A stretch of DNA of 64,000 bases from DATHTS01 sp965219305 (GCA_965219305.1 OZ244725.1:1178001-1242000), one strand, 5' to 3'. Shown: positions 27,031 to 37,051, counted from the first letter of the stretch. Made by a program: numbers and translations. The notes: generated by a model from the sequence alone, not told the origin.

Positions 27031-28620
27031 TTATAATTTCACCTGCCGAACGGCTACGACCGAATCTGAGTTTTTCAATTTATCCAAAACCGCATCATCG
27101 AGCGCGGAATCAATCTCGATAACCGCCAACGCTTCGCCGCCTTTTTGATTTCTGCCGAGATAAAAACGGCTGATGTTGACATCGTTTGCGCCGAGAAGCG
27201 TGCCGATGTTTCCGATCACGCCGGGAACGTCTTTGTTTTTCGTTATCAACATAAAACCGCTCGGAATTGCTTCAATACCGAAACCGCTGATCTCTGTAAA
27301 TCTGCCTTCGCCGCCCGCGAAAACTCTGCCCGCCGCGGTTTGTTCGCCTTCGCTTGTCACGGCGTTCGTCGAGATGTCCGACGCGAAATGTTTTCCGGTC
27401 TGTTTATAACTCGTCGTCAATTTAATGCCGCGTTCTTCGGCGATAATCAAGGCATTTACGACGTTGACACGCGATGAAACGTCGCGCAAAAGTCCGGTTA
27501 AAAACGCACGCGTAACGGGCGCGGCGTCTTTTCCGGCGAGATCGTTGGCAAATTCGAGTTTGACTTCCGAGATCGGCGTATTTCCGAGGATTTGCGCCTG
27601 CAATCTGCCGAGCTTTTCGGCTAATTCGATGAACGGCGCGAAAACTTCGAGTTCCTTCGCCGCCATCGAAGGCGCGTTGACCGCGCCGCGCAAAGTTCCG
27701 TCGGCGAGATAATCGCGCATCTGTTCGGCGACGGTCAGCGCAACGCCTTCCTGCGCTTCGGTCGTTGACGCGCCGAGATGCGGCGTGGTGATTATTTTTT
27801 CATTTCCTAATAACGGTGAGTTCTCCGGCAAAGGTTCGGTCGCATAAACGTCCAACGCCGCCGCCGCAACTTTTCCGCTTTCGATAGCTTCAATTAAGGC
27901 GTTTTCATCTACTAAGCCGCCTCGCGCACAATTGACGATGCGAACGCCGTCCTTCATTTTCGCAAACGCTTCCGCGCCGATAATGCCGCGAGTTTCGTCC
28001 GTGACGGGCGTGTGAATCGTGATAAAATCCGACTTCCCGAAAATATCGTCGAGCGTTCCGAGTTCCATATTCATTTCCAACGCCTGTTCAACAGAGACGA
28101 ACGGATCGAACGCGAGAATTTTCATTCCGAATCCTTGCGCGATCTTCGCCGCGTGTTTGCCGATTCTCCCAAGTCCGATCACGCCGAGAGTTTTCCCGTT
28201 CAATTCCACGCCGACGTAACTTTTTTTGTCCCACGTTCCGTTTTGAAGTTTTGAATGAGCCTGCGGAACATTACGCGCCATCGAAACGAGTAAGGCAATC
28301 GTATGTTCAGCGGTCGTGATCGTGTTGCCGTCCGGCGCGTTCATCACGACGATTCCGCGTTCGGTCGCCGCTTTGACATCAATATTATCAACGCCGACTC
28401 CGGCGCGACCGATGACGCGGAGTTTGTCCGAAGCGTCCATTATCTCCGCCGTAATGCGCGTCGCACTTCTGACGATCACGCCGTCGAAATCCTTTAATTT
28501 AACGGCTAATTCTTCCGGCGAAAGTTTCGTCTGTTTTTCAACAACAAATCCCGCATCTTTCAAAGGCGCGAGTTTTTCCTCGTTCACATCGTCAGCGACA
28601 AAAATTTTAATAGTAATCAT
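27031..28620 (-). CDS. serA: D-3-phosphoglycerate dehydrogenase (long form with ACT domain)
   Basis: SerA oxidises 3-phosphoglycerate to start serine synthesis. The NAD-binding motif GLGRIGKHAAKIAQGFG, the substrate region VIVRSATRI, catalytic Arg in NCARGGLVDE, and the His in TTPHLGAST are present. An intervening ASB domain and a C-terminal ACT domain (KNKDVPGVIGNIGTLLG, the usual serine-binding regulatory site) follow. At 529 residues it is the typical long type. The stop codon lies inside a short palindrome (27020-27046), and the 21-bp minisatellite begins immediately after. No good ribosome-binding site precedes ATG 28620; a heptanucleotide repeat lies there instead. Confidence 0.95.
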   Translation of the reverse strand: MITIKIFVADDVNEEKLAPLKDAGFVVEKQTKLSPEELAVKLKDFDGVIVRSATRITAEIMDASDKLRVIGRAGVGVDNIDVKAATERGIVVMNAPDGNTITTAEHTIALLVSMARNVPQAHSKLQNGTWDKKSYVGVELNGKTLGVIGLGRIGKHAAKIAQGFGMKILAFDPFVSVEQALEMNMELGTLDDIFGKSDFITIHTPVTDETRGIIGAEAFAKMKDGVRIVNCARGGLVDENALIEAIESGKVAAAALDVYATEPLPENSPLLGNEKIITTPHLGASTTEAQEGVALTVAEQMRDYLADGTLRGAVNAPSMAAKELEVFAPFIELAEKLGRLQAQILGNTPISEVKLEFANDLAGKDAAPVTRAFLTGLLRDVSSRVNVVNALIIAEERGIKLTTSYKQTGKHFASDISTNAVTSEGEQTAAGRVFAGGEGRFTEISGFGIEAIPSGFMLITKNKDVPGVIGNIGTLLGANDVNISRFYLGRNQKGGEALAVIEIDSALDDAVLDKLKNSDSVVAVRQVKL

Positions 28621-28624
28621 AAAA

Positions 28625-28656
28625 AGTAGTCAGTAGTCAGTAGTCAGTAGTCAGTA
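28625..28656. repeat. Heptanucleotide tandem repeat (AGTAGTC)n upstream of serA
   Basis: Four and a half copies of the 7-bp unit AGTAGTC occupy the 5' untranslated side of serA, ending 4 bp from its start codon. They resemble the short tandem repeated repetitive (STRR) sequences described in cyanobacteria. Confidence 0.85.
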
Positions 28657-28776
28657 TTTTTTTTCTAACGCAGTATTTTTTTGAAATCTTAACATTATTA
28701 AACTAAACTGTGTCAGTTGCGAATTACAATTCTCCTAAAACCGGCAACTGATAACCGATAACTGTCAACAGACAAT

Positions 28777-28807
28777 TGATAACTGATAACTGATAACTGA
28801 TAACTGA
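28777..28807. repeat. Heptanucleotide tandem repeat (TGATAAC)n upstream of corA
   Basis: Four perfect copies of TGATAAC plus a partial copy end 4 bp before the corA start codon. Degenerate copies extend upstream to about 28746. The 7-bp period equals that of the array at serA, with a different unit. Confidence 0.85.
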
Positions 28808-28811
28808 AAAG

Positions 28812-29891
28812 ATGTCCGAACCAAATATAGATTACAATTCCGGCAAAACCGTAGCGTTCACGCTTCCCGATAATCGTCATATGATGGAAATCTTCGTCTA
28901 TAAAAAAGGCGCGGACGAGGTTGAAAGATATTACACAGCCGAAAATCTGCCCGCGCTATTGGCAGATGAAACGAATACGGTTTGGGTTGATTTTGAAGCG
29001 ACGAATCTGGACGAGGAAAAACAAGCAGCTGAAATTCTTAAAAATATTTTCAAGTTTCATTACCTGACAATCGAAGATTGTATGGAAACGCGCAATCAAC
29101 CGAAGGTCGAAGGATTTAAAAGTTACATTTATTTCATTGTCCACGGCGTAACCAACCGCACGAATTCGACGAATTTCGCCACGAAGGAACTCGACGGTTA
29201 TCTCGGCAGCAATTACGTCGTCACATTTCGCAACGAACCGTTCAAAAGTATTGACGCGGTTAAAGACAAATTAGACAAATCAACTTTCGCCTGTCAGCGC
29301 GGTTCGTCTTATCTGCTTCATCAGATTCTCGACCAACTCGTTGATCTTTATATGCCGATTGTTGACGATTTCGACAATTCCATCGAAGACCTCGAAGACA
29401 GAGTTTTTCAGATGAAACGCAACGACAACGCCGTTTTAGAAGAAATTATGGATTTCCGCCGCAGCGTCGCGCGTCTGAAAAGAATTTCGACGCGCCAACT
29501 CGACGCGCTTTATCGTCTGTCGCACGGCGAATTTCCGCAAATCCCCGAAAACATTCTTCCCTTTTACCGCGACGTTCACGATCATCTGCAAAGAATTTCC
29601 GATCTCGCCGAAAGTTACCGCGATCTCGTTAACGGTTTGTTCGATATACATTTTAGCGTTACGGCAAATAAAACAAATGACGTGATGAAAGTTCTTGCGG
29701 TTTTCTCGGCGATAATTTTGCCGCTTTCATTGATCGCCGGAATTTACGGTATGAATTTTGAAAATATGCCCGAACTTCATTCGCGTTACGGTTATTATTT
29801 GACGATGGGTTTGATGTTCGCTATCGGCATCGGTCTGTTTGTTTATTTCTGGCGCAAAGGTTGGATTTTCGAGAGTAAAGAAAAAGAATAA
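28812..29891 (+). CDS. corA: CorA-family magnesium/divalent cation transporter
   Basis: A large cytoplasmic N-terminal domain precedes two C-terminal membrane helices. The signature YGMNFENMPEL lies just after the first helix near residue 314, giving the GMN selectivity filter and the conserved loop acidic residues. It forms a pentameric Mg2+/Co2+ channel in the inner membrane. The C-terminal tail (WRKGWIFESKEKE) is basic as usual. Its start directly follows a heptanucleotide repeat, leaving only a weak AAAAG as ribosome-binding site. Convergent with the PgpA-type gene. Confidence 0.93.
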   Translation: MSEPNIDYNSGKTVAFTLPDNRHMMEIFVYKKGADEVERYYTAENLPALLADETNTVWVDFEATNLDEEKQAAEILKNIFKFHYLTIEDCMETRNQPKVEGFKSYIYFIVHGVTNRTNSTNFATKELDGYLGSNYVVTFRNEPFKSIDAVKDKLDKSTFACQRGSSYLLHQILDQLVDLYMPIVDDFDNSIEDLEDRVFQMKRNDNAVLEEIMDFRRSVARLKRISTRQLDALYRLSHGEFPQIPENILPFYRDVHDHLQRISDLAESYRDLVNGLFDIHFSVTANKTNDVMKVLAVFSAIILPLSLIAGIYGMNFENMPELHSRYGYYLTMGLMFAIGIGLFVYFWRKGWIFESKEKE

Positions 29892-29952
29892 ATTTAAATG
29901 GTAAAGGCAAAATGGAAAATTTAAGAAAGTTTTTTTATTTTCCACTTTCCGT

Positions 29953-30477
29953 TTAGAAAGAAATCCGAATTGCGTAAAGCAGACTAAGGACGATGCCGCC
30001 GTAAAGTCCTGCGAGAATGTCATCGGCGCAGACTCCGATTCCTTTCGGCATATTTTGCAGATAATCAATCGGATAAGGTTTCCAGATGTCGAACAAACGA
30101 AATAAAAGAAATCCGGCGAGAACGAAAAACCAGTGAACGCCAAATGGAATAAACAAAAAAACGATCAATTGTCCCATCACTTCATCGGCGACGACCTTTT
30201 GCGGGTCTTTGTCGTTTAAAATCTCCGAAGCGCGGCTTGATGCCCACATTCCGACCAGACAATAAAACGTCAGCAACAGCAGATTTATTGCCCAAAACCA
30301 CGCCGCGATCTGTTCCGTCCGCCAACCGCTGCCGAACATCAACGCGCCGATCACGCCTTCGCCCCACGCCACCGCCAGATAGATCATCACGCCGACAATC
30401 GAACCGAAAGTTCCCGGTGCAAGCGGCAGATAACCGACTCCGCAGGTTGTAAATGCCAGGATAAAGATTTTTTTCAT
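29953..30477 (-). CDS. pgpA: Phosphatidylglycerophosphatase A family protein
   Basis: Four membrane segments and the family motifs GVGYLPLAPGTFGS and ADEVMGQLI followed by VCADDILAGLYGG (metal-binding Asp/Glu) identify PgpA, which dephosphorylates phosphatidylglycerol phosphate in the inner membrane. The 174-residue length is normal. It is transcribed alone, divergent from the Calx-beta protein gene. Confidence 0.92.
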   Translation of the reverse strand: MKKIFILAFTTCGVGYLPLAPGTFGSIVGVMIYLAVAWGEGVIGALMFGSGWRTEQIAAWFWAINLLLLTFYCLVGMWASSRASEILNDKDPQKVVADEVMGQLIVFLFIPFGVHWFFVLAGFLLFRLFDIWKPYPIDYLQNMPKGIGVCADDILAGLYGGIVLSLLYAIRISF

Positions 30478-30770
30478 AAACGTAAATTTATAATTCTAAA
30501 TGGTAAATAGTAAATCGGGGAATCGGGGAATGTTATTTATTTAGAATTTATCACTAAACGCACACCGCACAACTGCACTTATACACCGCCTAATCAACGT
30601 TTATATATTGAGCGGACGCGCCTGCTCCGATGCTGAAGGTTAAATTACAGTTAACTTTCCAAGAACCTGTTGATTAATTATTGTTCAATCGGCTAACGTA
30701 GTAATTACATTTACATCCCAACTTTAATTTTCGGGTTTAATACCATTTTAACCAAGAGGAGTTTTTTAGT

Positions 30771-32804
30771 ATGAGAATATTTACAATAATTAACGTTTTG
30801 ACGGCAATTTGCTTCGCCGTTTTATTCAGCACGACGGCTTTCGGGCAAATTAATCTACCGGCGAGTTCGCCATATACCGAAACACTTGACGGTATCGGTT
30901 CAGCTCTGCCTTCCGGCTATACTGTCAGAACAGGCGCAACTGCGACAAGTTTGGGTTCTGCTGCATCTTACTCAAACACGATGATCTTGTGGTCAGACAG
31001 TTCGGGGGCTTTCAAGAATCTGGCATCGGCGGACGGTTTGACATCCGGCGCAACTACGACGCAGCAAAACAGTTCGACCGACCGCGCACTCGGTCTCAGA
31101 CAATCCGGTTCGTTCGGTGATCCCGGAGCGGCTTTCGTCTTACAAATCGCCAATACGACCGGCAAAACCAATCTCTCACTGACATTCAAATTTCAAACAT
31201 TAAGTCCGCAAACCCGCGATACGACCTTTACGGTTGATTACGGCATCGGAGCTTCGCCCACAACTTTTACTCCCGTTACGACGGTTACTTCGGGCGCGTT
31301 CGGAAGTCAGAACGTAACTGCGAACTTCGGCACGGCTTTGAATAATCAAACCGGACCGGTTTACATACGCATCGTCGCACTCGACCCGTCAACGGGCAGC
31401 GGCAGCAGAGATACGGTCGCAATTGACGACATAAGCATTACATATACAGTCGCTACCGGATCAGCCGGAACTATCGGCTTTAATCCGGCAACATACACAA
31501 CGACTGAGAATACCGGCGCGGCAATGTTTACTGTCAGCAGAACCGGCGGCACTTCGGGCGCGATCTCGGCAAATTATGCGACCGCGAGCGGAACTGCGAC
31601 CGGCGGCGCGACCTGCACGGCGGGAGTTGATTACCTCACGACAAGCGGAATGGTTAGTTTTGCTGACGGCGATGCGACAAATAAAACGATTATGGTTACG
31701 ATTTGTGACGATGCGACAGTAGAAACAGATGAAAATTTCACCATAAATTTAACCGGAGCGAATGTCGGTTCAACCGCCACCGCGACCGTTACAATTACGG
31801 ATAACGATCAGGTTGCCTGCACGAACGTGTTGGTAAATGAATTAAGTGCGGATCAACCCGGCACAGACGACCACGAATATGTCGAAGTTCGCGGAGTTCC
31901 GGCAAACTGCACGATTCCGGCGAATACATATTTTGTAACTCTCGAAGGCGACATCGGCAGCACAACCGGAAACGCGACTTTTGTCGTTGATATAAGTAAT
32001 TTAATGGTGCAGGATAACGGTATTTTATTTATAAGCGGAACAAGCGGTGTTTTTACGGCTCCTATCAATACGACCAGCATCAATGATTCTCAGTTAAATT
32101 CAAACGGCATCCAAAACGGTGCAAACACATACTTTGTTATCACGAGTGCCGTGCCTGTTACGGAAGGAACGGATTATGACACAAATGATGACGGAACAGC
32201 CGATTTCCCGATGGGAAGTGTAATTCTTGATTCCATCGGCTACAAAGATGCAAGTGCCGGTTTTGTTTACGGTCCTGAAATTGTAACGGTTTCAGGGGCA
32301 ACACCGGACGCGATTTCGCGCTTTAACGGCAATACCGCCAATCGTGGATTATCGAAAGAAAAAGACGCGCCGGATGCCGCTTCGTCTTTCTACGGCGGAG
32401 TTTTGCAAGGTATGACATCAGCTGCAACGCAATACGATCCCGCCAATTCGTCGGCAAATCTTCCGCCGAACGCCGCGCTCACTCCGGGGACGGCTAATCT
32501 TGCGCCCACGGCTGGTGAAGTTTTCGTCGGCGGTATAGTAAGAAGTGATCGCGGTTTTCCGCTCGGAAATGTTACGGTTATGCTCGTCGGCGGTCCTTTA
32601 ACTGCACCTCGTTATACTACGACGAGCGGTTTCGGTTATTTCGGATTTTCAGATGTTTCTCCCGGAAGTTCTTATATAATTTCCGTGATGAAAAGCGGAT
32701 ATTTCTTTTCACAATCTTCGGAAGTTCTCAGTCTGACGAATGAAGTAACCAATTTAGAGTTTGTCGGGAAAAAGTTTTTCGTCACCCAGGAAAAATCCCA
32801 ATAA
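30771..32804 (+). CDS. Secreted protein with Calx-beta, lamin-tail-like and carboxypeptidase-regulatory-like domains
   Basis: A signal peptide (ending TTAFGQ near residue 25) precedes a beta-rich region. A Calx-beta repeat spans about residues 235-345 (YTTTENTGAAMFTVSRTGG to VTITDND). A domain reminiscent of LTD/ExeM-type surface proteins follows (VLVNELSADQPGTDDHEYVEV). The C-terminal VFVGGIVRSDRGFPLGNVTVML region resembles the carboxypeptidase regulatory fold. It is probably an adhesive or calcium-binding surface protein. A good AGAGGAG ribosome-binding site precedes the ATG, and a strong terminator follows. No catalytic motif is visible. Confidence 0.78.
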   Translation: MRIFTIINVLTAICFAVLFSTTAFGQINLPASSPYTETLDGIGSALPSGYTVRTGATATSLGSAASYSNTMILWSDSSGAFKNLASADGLTSGATTTQQNSSTDRALGLRQSGSFGDPGAAFVLQIANTTGKTNLSLTFKFQTLSPQTRDTTFTVDYGIGASPTTFTPVTTVTSGAFGSQNVTANFGTALNNQTGPVYIRIVALDPSTGSGSRDTVAIDDISITYTVATGSAGTIGFNPATYTTTENTGAAMFTVSRTGGTSGAISANYATASGTATGGATCTAGVDYLTTSGMVSFADGDATNKTIMVTICDDATVETDENFTINLTGANVGSTATATVTITDNDQVACTNVLVNELSADQPGTDDHEYVEVRGVPANCTIPANTYFVTLEGDIGSTTGNATFVVDISNLMVQDNGILFISGTSGVFTAPINTTSINDSQLNSNGIQNGANTYFVITSAVPVTEGTDYDTNDDGTADFPMGSVILDSIGYKDASAGFVYGPEIVTVSGATPDAISRFNGNTANRGLSKEKDAPDAASSFYGGVLQGMTSAATQYDPANSSANLPPNAALTPGTANLAPTAGEVFVGGIVRSDRGFPLGNVTVMLVGGPLTAPRYTTTSGFGYFGFSDVSPGSSYIISVMKSGYFFSQSSEVLSLTNEVTNLEFVGKKFFVTQEKSQ

Positions 32805-32828
32805 CCGTCAACTTAATAATTAAACACC

Positions 32829-32862
32829 AAGGAACGTCGTATTATAACGGCGTTCCTTTTTT
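32829..32862 (+). terminator. Rho-independent terminator after the Calx-beta gene
   Basis: A 12-bp stem (AAGGAACG arm and CGTTCCTT arm, one G-T wobble) with a 6-nt loop runs straight into TTTTTT, 24 bp beyond the stop codon. Confidence 0.9.
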
Positions 32863-33275
32863 AGTTCTATTACCAAATATTTTGATAACAATATCCAAAA
32901 CTAAATAAATCGTTATGTTGAGTCGGAATCATCTGCGGCTGTGGAGAATATAACAACACTTTTTTAACTTCAGTTCAGGATAATCCGTCGCAGACGGCAG
33001 CATATTCAAGGCTTACAACGCTGATTATGGGAACTTCAAGCTTTTTATCAACCGCGATACATAATTTATGCCGTCATTTCGGGTGACTTTTTTTTAATTA
33101 CTACCATTTCTTCACTTGAAATATGGACTACAAATATAACGCCGGTTTCATCTTACGGTCTTTAATTTTCATTTTGTAATGAATATTTTAAAGAGTCGGA
33201 ACTTTGCCAAATCAGTTAAACTGTATTACACTTCATCAATACCTTTCGTAATTAATAACCCTAAAAAAGGACGAG
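32863..33275. other. Intergenic region, no gene recognised
   Basis: About 410 bp of AT-rich sequence between two convergent transcription units. Only short frames without ribosome-binding sites or recognisable motifs occur. I see no RNA gene or repeat. Confidence 0.5.
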
Positions 33276-33303
33276 CCGTTTATTTATTTAAATAAACGGC
33301 TTC
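33276..33303 (-). terminator. Second hairpin terminator downstream of the M36 protease gene
   Basis: A perfect 13-bp stem with a 2-nt loop (arms AGCCGTTTATTTA / TAAATAAACGGCT) is followed on the minus strand by CTTTTTT. It lies 60 bp beyond the protease stop codon and probably backs up the hairpin at 33337-33366. Confidence 0.75.
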
Positions 33304-33336
33304 CTTCCATCAAATTCGTGTTGCCTTAGCTACAAA

Positions 33337-33366
33337 AAGCATAATCTCCGGCAGATTAGCTTTTAA
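33337..33366 (-). terminator. Hairpin terminator overlapping the M36 protease stop
   Basis: On the minus strand an AAAAGC-TAATCT arm pairs with AGATTA-T-GCTTTT (one bulged T) and continues as TTTTTG. The stem begins at the stop codon itself. Confidence 0.75.
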
Positions 33367-36300
33367 CGCAAAATCCTCGGTGTTACCGATCCCGTTAAAG
33401 GATTAACAGTAAAGCGGACTAACTTAACGCCGCTCGGCGAAGGATTTCCGGGATTCAGACCGCCGCCGCTTCCGGTTCTCGTTCCGGCGTTGGCGTTCGG
33501 CGAATTGGCGGGCAACAATTGCTCACTGACTATCGAAAAATCAGCAGGACCGTGGGCGAAACCGTTGACTCTTAAAATATAAGTCGTGTTCGGTTGGACG
33601 GCGGCTGAAACGAATTCGTTTGCAGTTGCAGTTGCCGAGGAACTCAAAACCTGTCCGTCTGTCGTTCTCAGTTCTAAGTCGAGATCGGGCGCGGCAATTG
33701 AACTCAATGTCGCTTCGAGCGCGATTGCGTCGTCTTTGGTCGTAACTTGAATTTCTTCCCAGGTGATTCCGCGAAATGCCGGATCGCCCCACGTCGCGCT
33801 TGCGCCGCTCGTCGCCGTCGGATCGCCCGCGACTAAAGTTCCGCTGAACGATTCGCTAAAAATTCCGAAAGTTTGCGGCGCGGGCGGTTCGCTCGTGCCG
33901 TCGCCGCCTTGCGTTCCGTTTCCACCGACAGAACCGCCGAAAGCGTTGCCGTAAACTTTTGCGTCAAATGAAAACATCTGCGCGTTCGGATCGTCGAATT
34001 CGAGACGTTTCGCGTTTGAAGTCGCGCCGAGCGTCAATGTTTGATTGAAGACGAATGTGTCGGAATTCACGTCTGCATTTCTGATCGTCACGTTCGGATC
34101 GGAGATGCTGACGATCTGAAATTCGATCGGCTGATAGATCGTTTTGTCGTCGCCGAATGCGCCGCGAGTGTTTTTCAGTTTCAAATCGAACGCCATCACG
34201 CCGCCGCCGAAATTGATGTTCGAGATCGCCGAATCAACTTGCGTCGTTAAATTCTGACGAGTTTGCGTGGCGTTTGCGCCGCCGGTCAAGAGCGAGAAAC
34301 CGAGTTGACCGTTCGGTGCGACTGAAATCGTGCGGACGACGTATTCGTGATCGAACAGATTGTCCAAACCTTCCGGCGCGAAAACTTCGTGAACCGCGCC
34401 TTGATCTTCGTAAGTCGTCTGATCGCCATTTACAAAAGCAACGTGGCGAAATCCCGTCGTTGAAGCATCGCCGTCGTTGAAATTGCGTTTGCCGTTTTGT
34501 CTGCGCTGACCTTCCGAACCGATTCTGCGTTTTAACACTTCATAAGCGAGTGCGCCGCTGACACCGTTCCAACTGACATTTAATGTGCGAGCCGAAGCGG
34601 GAGCGGTCGTAACATTTGTCGGCGCGTCCGGTGCGGTTTGGTTTCCGGCAAAATTTGAAACCTGCGTCGAGATCGTCGCCGTTCCGCCGGAAACTTCTAA
34701 AGCATTGATGCCCAATTCGTGCGCGGCGAATACCTGTTCGATCATTGCGCGGTGTTTTCCGGGCGCGGCGGGATTCGTCGAATCTGTGGGATAAAGCATC
34801 TGATCGGCGATTATCATCGCATCACGTGATTTAACCATCGTGTCCGGCGCGGTCGTGCCGAGAACATACATCGAACCTAAAAAGTCGCGTTCAAAGATTT
34901 CCGTTCCCTTCGTGATTTTCTTTTCCGCTCTGCCGTCTTTCGGCTGCGGGCGTTTGTATTGCGAGTTTTGCGGATACATTCTATTCAACATCGCGCGGAT
35001 GTCCCACATCGTTGACATATATATTTCGCCGTCGTAGTGTTCTTCAAAATCGGAAACTCCGGCACTCGTGCGTGTTCCGATGTCCGAGTATTTCAAAGTC
35101 GAAAGCGCACTGCGGATGTATGCCACCGTATCAGGATTGCGTCCATTATTTCTCAGCAAGTCGCGGTAGCCTTTCGCATTGACGACATAATCGCCGAGCG
35201 AAGCGTTGTCCGTGATCGTGAACGCCCACATATCGGCTTGACCTTCGTTTAACGCGCCGCCTTCGGGTTCGCCTTCGAGTCCGGCAATCGGCGAAGTGAT
35301 CGCGTGCATTCCTTCGTGATACGGAACCGTTCCTTCGAGCGCGAGATCGTTAAAATAAAAACCGTGTCCGTAAGATGTCGGGTTGACGACGACAGGAGGT
35401 TTCGCGCCCGTTACGCCTTCGATGATGCTCGTTAAGTTCAGCGCGAAAGCGTTATCTAAACCGAGAACGATTGCGGCAAAGTTCGGATCGGACGGATCGG
35501 GAATTTCGCCCGCCGCCGCGTCGAGAGCTAAATAAATATTCGGTATATGGACGGTTGCGGGTAACGGATTTGTTTTGTTCGGATAATCGTCGGGAAACGC
35601 GCCCTGCGAACCGAACGTGCCGGGATCGCCGCCGACGTGGAGATAATCTACATATTCGACCAGATAAGTTACAAAGAAAAATGCGTTAATGTCGTCCTGA
35701 TGTTCGGCGGGTTCGGCTAACTGATCTTGCTCGTTCGTTCGCGCTTCGAGTCCGGTCGGGTTGTCGTTGCGGAAATGCCACGTTCCGAGCGCGGCTTGAC
35801 CGAACGGCTGTTTCGTCGCCAGAGCGTTGTTGACGAGCGCGTGCGTTCCGGTCAGAGTTCCGTTGACTCCGGTAACGGTATTTGATTGATCGAATCCGCG
35901 AAGCTGCACTCTTTCCTGTCCGCACGGCGTTCCGCCGCAGTCGCTGATGATTCCCTGATTTTTCAGTTCGTCGGTGATCGTCGGATATTTTGGATAAATG
36001 TCTGCCGTAAACGGAAGAACCGAGGGAGTTTGCGGAAGTTGAAAATCAACGAAATCTTTTCGCGCAATCGTTTCGCCCGTGTGCGCGTCAATCGAGATCA
36101 TATATAGTCCGAACGGATTCGTCGAGAACTTCGCTACTTTATAGACCAATTTGTAACCGTCGGCGGTCGGATAAATGCCGAGCTGCGGCTGGAGATTTTC
36201 AACCACGCTCGCTTGCCGGGTTAAAATTCCCAAACCTGTCTGCAAAAGCTGATTCGCCGCCGCCGGAAGCTGGACGGAAAATTGATTCAAATTAACGAGC

Positions 36301-36926
36301 GCGGCTTGTTTGGCTTGCGCCGCCGTTAAAGTCGGCTGCGTATTTACGGAAACATTACGAAAATACGGACCGCTCGCCATAATGACCTGTTTATTTTTAT
36401 TTAAAACCAGACCGATTCCGCCGTCTTTGACAGGAATGCCGTTAAAAGTCTGTTGGAAACGAAGAAGCGTTCCGCCGAGAGCCGAACGATTGCTGAAAAC
36501 TCTCAGCGTGTTCATATTATCAATCCCGAAAGCGGCGGCGTTTTGCTGTAAAAATGCGCGTCCGGCTTGTTCCGGCGTTCCCGGAAATGACTGACTCGCA
36601 AAATCATAGACGACATCGGGCGAACCGCCGAAATCATTCCAACGCACCTGCATATTCGCCGCATTCGTTGTCGTTTTCAATGTGTTCAGCGCGGCGAGTT
36701 GTGAGTTAGTCGCTTTACGAAAACCTTGAACATTGCTCGACAAATTCAGATCGAAATCCGGTGCGCTTCGTTTATACATATTATCAAGCACTCGCGGATT
36801 CACCTGATTTGAAGCCTCGACCGAACCGAACGGCATCCAAAATAACGCCGTTACCATCAATCCCAAGATCAGCGCGGCGGCTGACAAATTTTTAATCGTT
36901 TGTTTCTTCGTTCCCATTTCTCTCAT
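33363..36926 (-). CDS. Secreted M36 (fungalysin) metallopeptidase with C-terminal beta domains
   Basis: A signal peptide (LSAAALILGLMVTALFWMPFGSVEA) precedes an FTP/PepSY-like propeptide (residues about 100-300). The catalytic M36 domain has HEGMH (zinc His pair and Glu, near residue 537) and ALNEGQADMWAFT (third ligand Glu, near 560). After residue ~760 an FN3-like module (APDAPTNVTTAPASARTLNVSW) and a pre-peptidase C-terminal-like beta domain follow. It should be a secreted, self-processing endoprotease. Codon 4 is another ATG (36917) preceded by GAGAGAA, which may be the true start. Expression is probably co-regulated with the S8 protease, since both promoters share the same repeat array. 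Confidence 0.9.
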   Translation of the reverse strand: MREMGTKKQTIKNLSAAALILGLMVTALFWMPFGSVEASNQVNPRVLDNMYKRSAPDFDLNLSSNVQGFRKATNSQLAALNTLKTTTNAANMQVRWNDFGGSPDVVYDFASQSFPGTPEQAGRAFLQQNAAAFGIDNMNTLRVFSNRSALGGTLLRFQQTFNGIPVKDGGIGLVLNKNKQVIMASGPYFRNVSVNTQPTLTAAQAKQAALVNLNQFSVQLPAAANQLLQTGLGILTRQASVVENLQPQLGIYPTADGYKLVYKVAKFSTNPFGLYMISIDAHTGETIARKDFVDFQLPQTPSVLPFTADIYPKYPTITDELKNQGIISDCGGTPCGQERVQLRGFDQSNTVTGVNGTLTGTHALVNNALATKQPFGQAALGTWHFRNDNPTGLEARTNEQDQLAEPAEHQDDINAFFFVTYLVEYVDYLHVGGDPGTFGSQGAFPDDYPNKTNPLPATVHIPNIYLALDAAAGEIPDPSDPNFAAIVLGLDNAFALNLTSIIEGVTGAKPPVVVNPTSYGHGFYFNDLALEGTVPYHEGMHAITSPIAGLEGEPEGGALNEGQADMWAFTITDNASLGDYVVNAKGYRDLLRNNGRNPDTVAYIRSALSTLKYSDIGTRTSAGVSDFEEHYDGEIYMSTMWDIRAMLNRMYPQNSQYKRPQPKDGRAEKKITKGTEIFERDFLGSMYVLGTTAPDTMVKSRDAMIIADQMLYPTDSTNPAAPGKHRAMIEQVFAAHELGINALEVSGGTATISTQVSNFAGNQTAPDAPTNVTTAPASARTLNVSWNGVSGALAYEVLKRRIGSEGQRRQNGKRNFNDGDASTTGFRHVAFVNGDQTTYEDQGAVHEVFAPEGLDNLFDHEYVVRTISVAPNGQLGFSLLTGGANATQTRQNLTTQVDSAISNINFGGGVMAFDLKLKNTRGAFGDDKTIYQPIEFQIVSISDPNVTIRNADVNSDTFVFNQTLTLGATSNAKRLEFDDPNAQMFSFDAKVYGNAFGGSVGGNGTQGGDGTSEPPAPQTFGIFSESFSGTLVAGDPTATSGASATWGDPAFRGITWEEIQVTTKDDAIALEATLSSIAAPDLDLELRTTDGQVLSSSATATANEFVSAAVQPNTTYILRVNGFAHGPADFSIVSEQLLPANSPNANAGTRTGSGGGLNPGNPSPSGVKLVRFTVNPLTGSVTPRILR

Positions 36927-37001
36927 TTATTTATCCGAATCTCCTGAAATGTTGTTTTTGTCGGAAAAGTATTTCCTGATGATTTGAATATAAATAAGAA
37001 C

Positions 37002-37051
37002 TCTTGAGAATGACTTGAAATCTCTGATTCGAGACTTGAGGGAAACTTGAG
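37002..37051 (-). promoter_or_regulatory. OmpR/PhoB-type operator candidate upstream of M36 protease
   Basis: Four half-sites with minus-strand consensus CTCAAGT occur at 37045-37051, 37034-37040, 37013-37019 and 37002-37008. Spacing within each pair is 11 bp and between pairs 21 bp. The distal pair, CTCAAGT-TTCC-CTCAAGT, is identical to the one upstream of the S8 protease gene. A 7-bp half-site with a 4-bp spacer is the geometry used by OmpR/PhoB-family regulators. It lies 76-125 bp upstream of the start codon. Confidence 0.65.

Noticed and set aside
26726..27148. Plus-strand frame encoding a His-rich heptapeptide repeat (HSHV type)
   Set aside because: It starts with TTG without a ribosome-binding site, is made of the 21-bp minisatellite, and ends antisense within serA. 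The open frame follows from a repeat length divisible by three.
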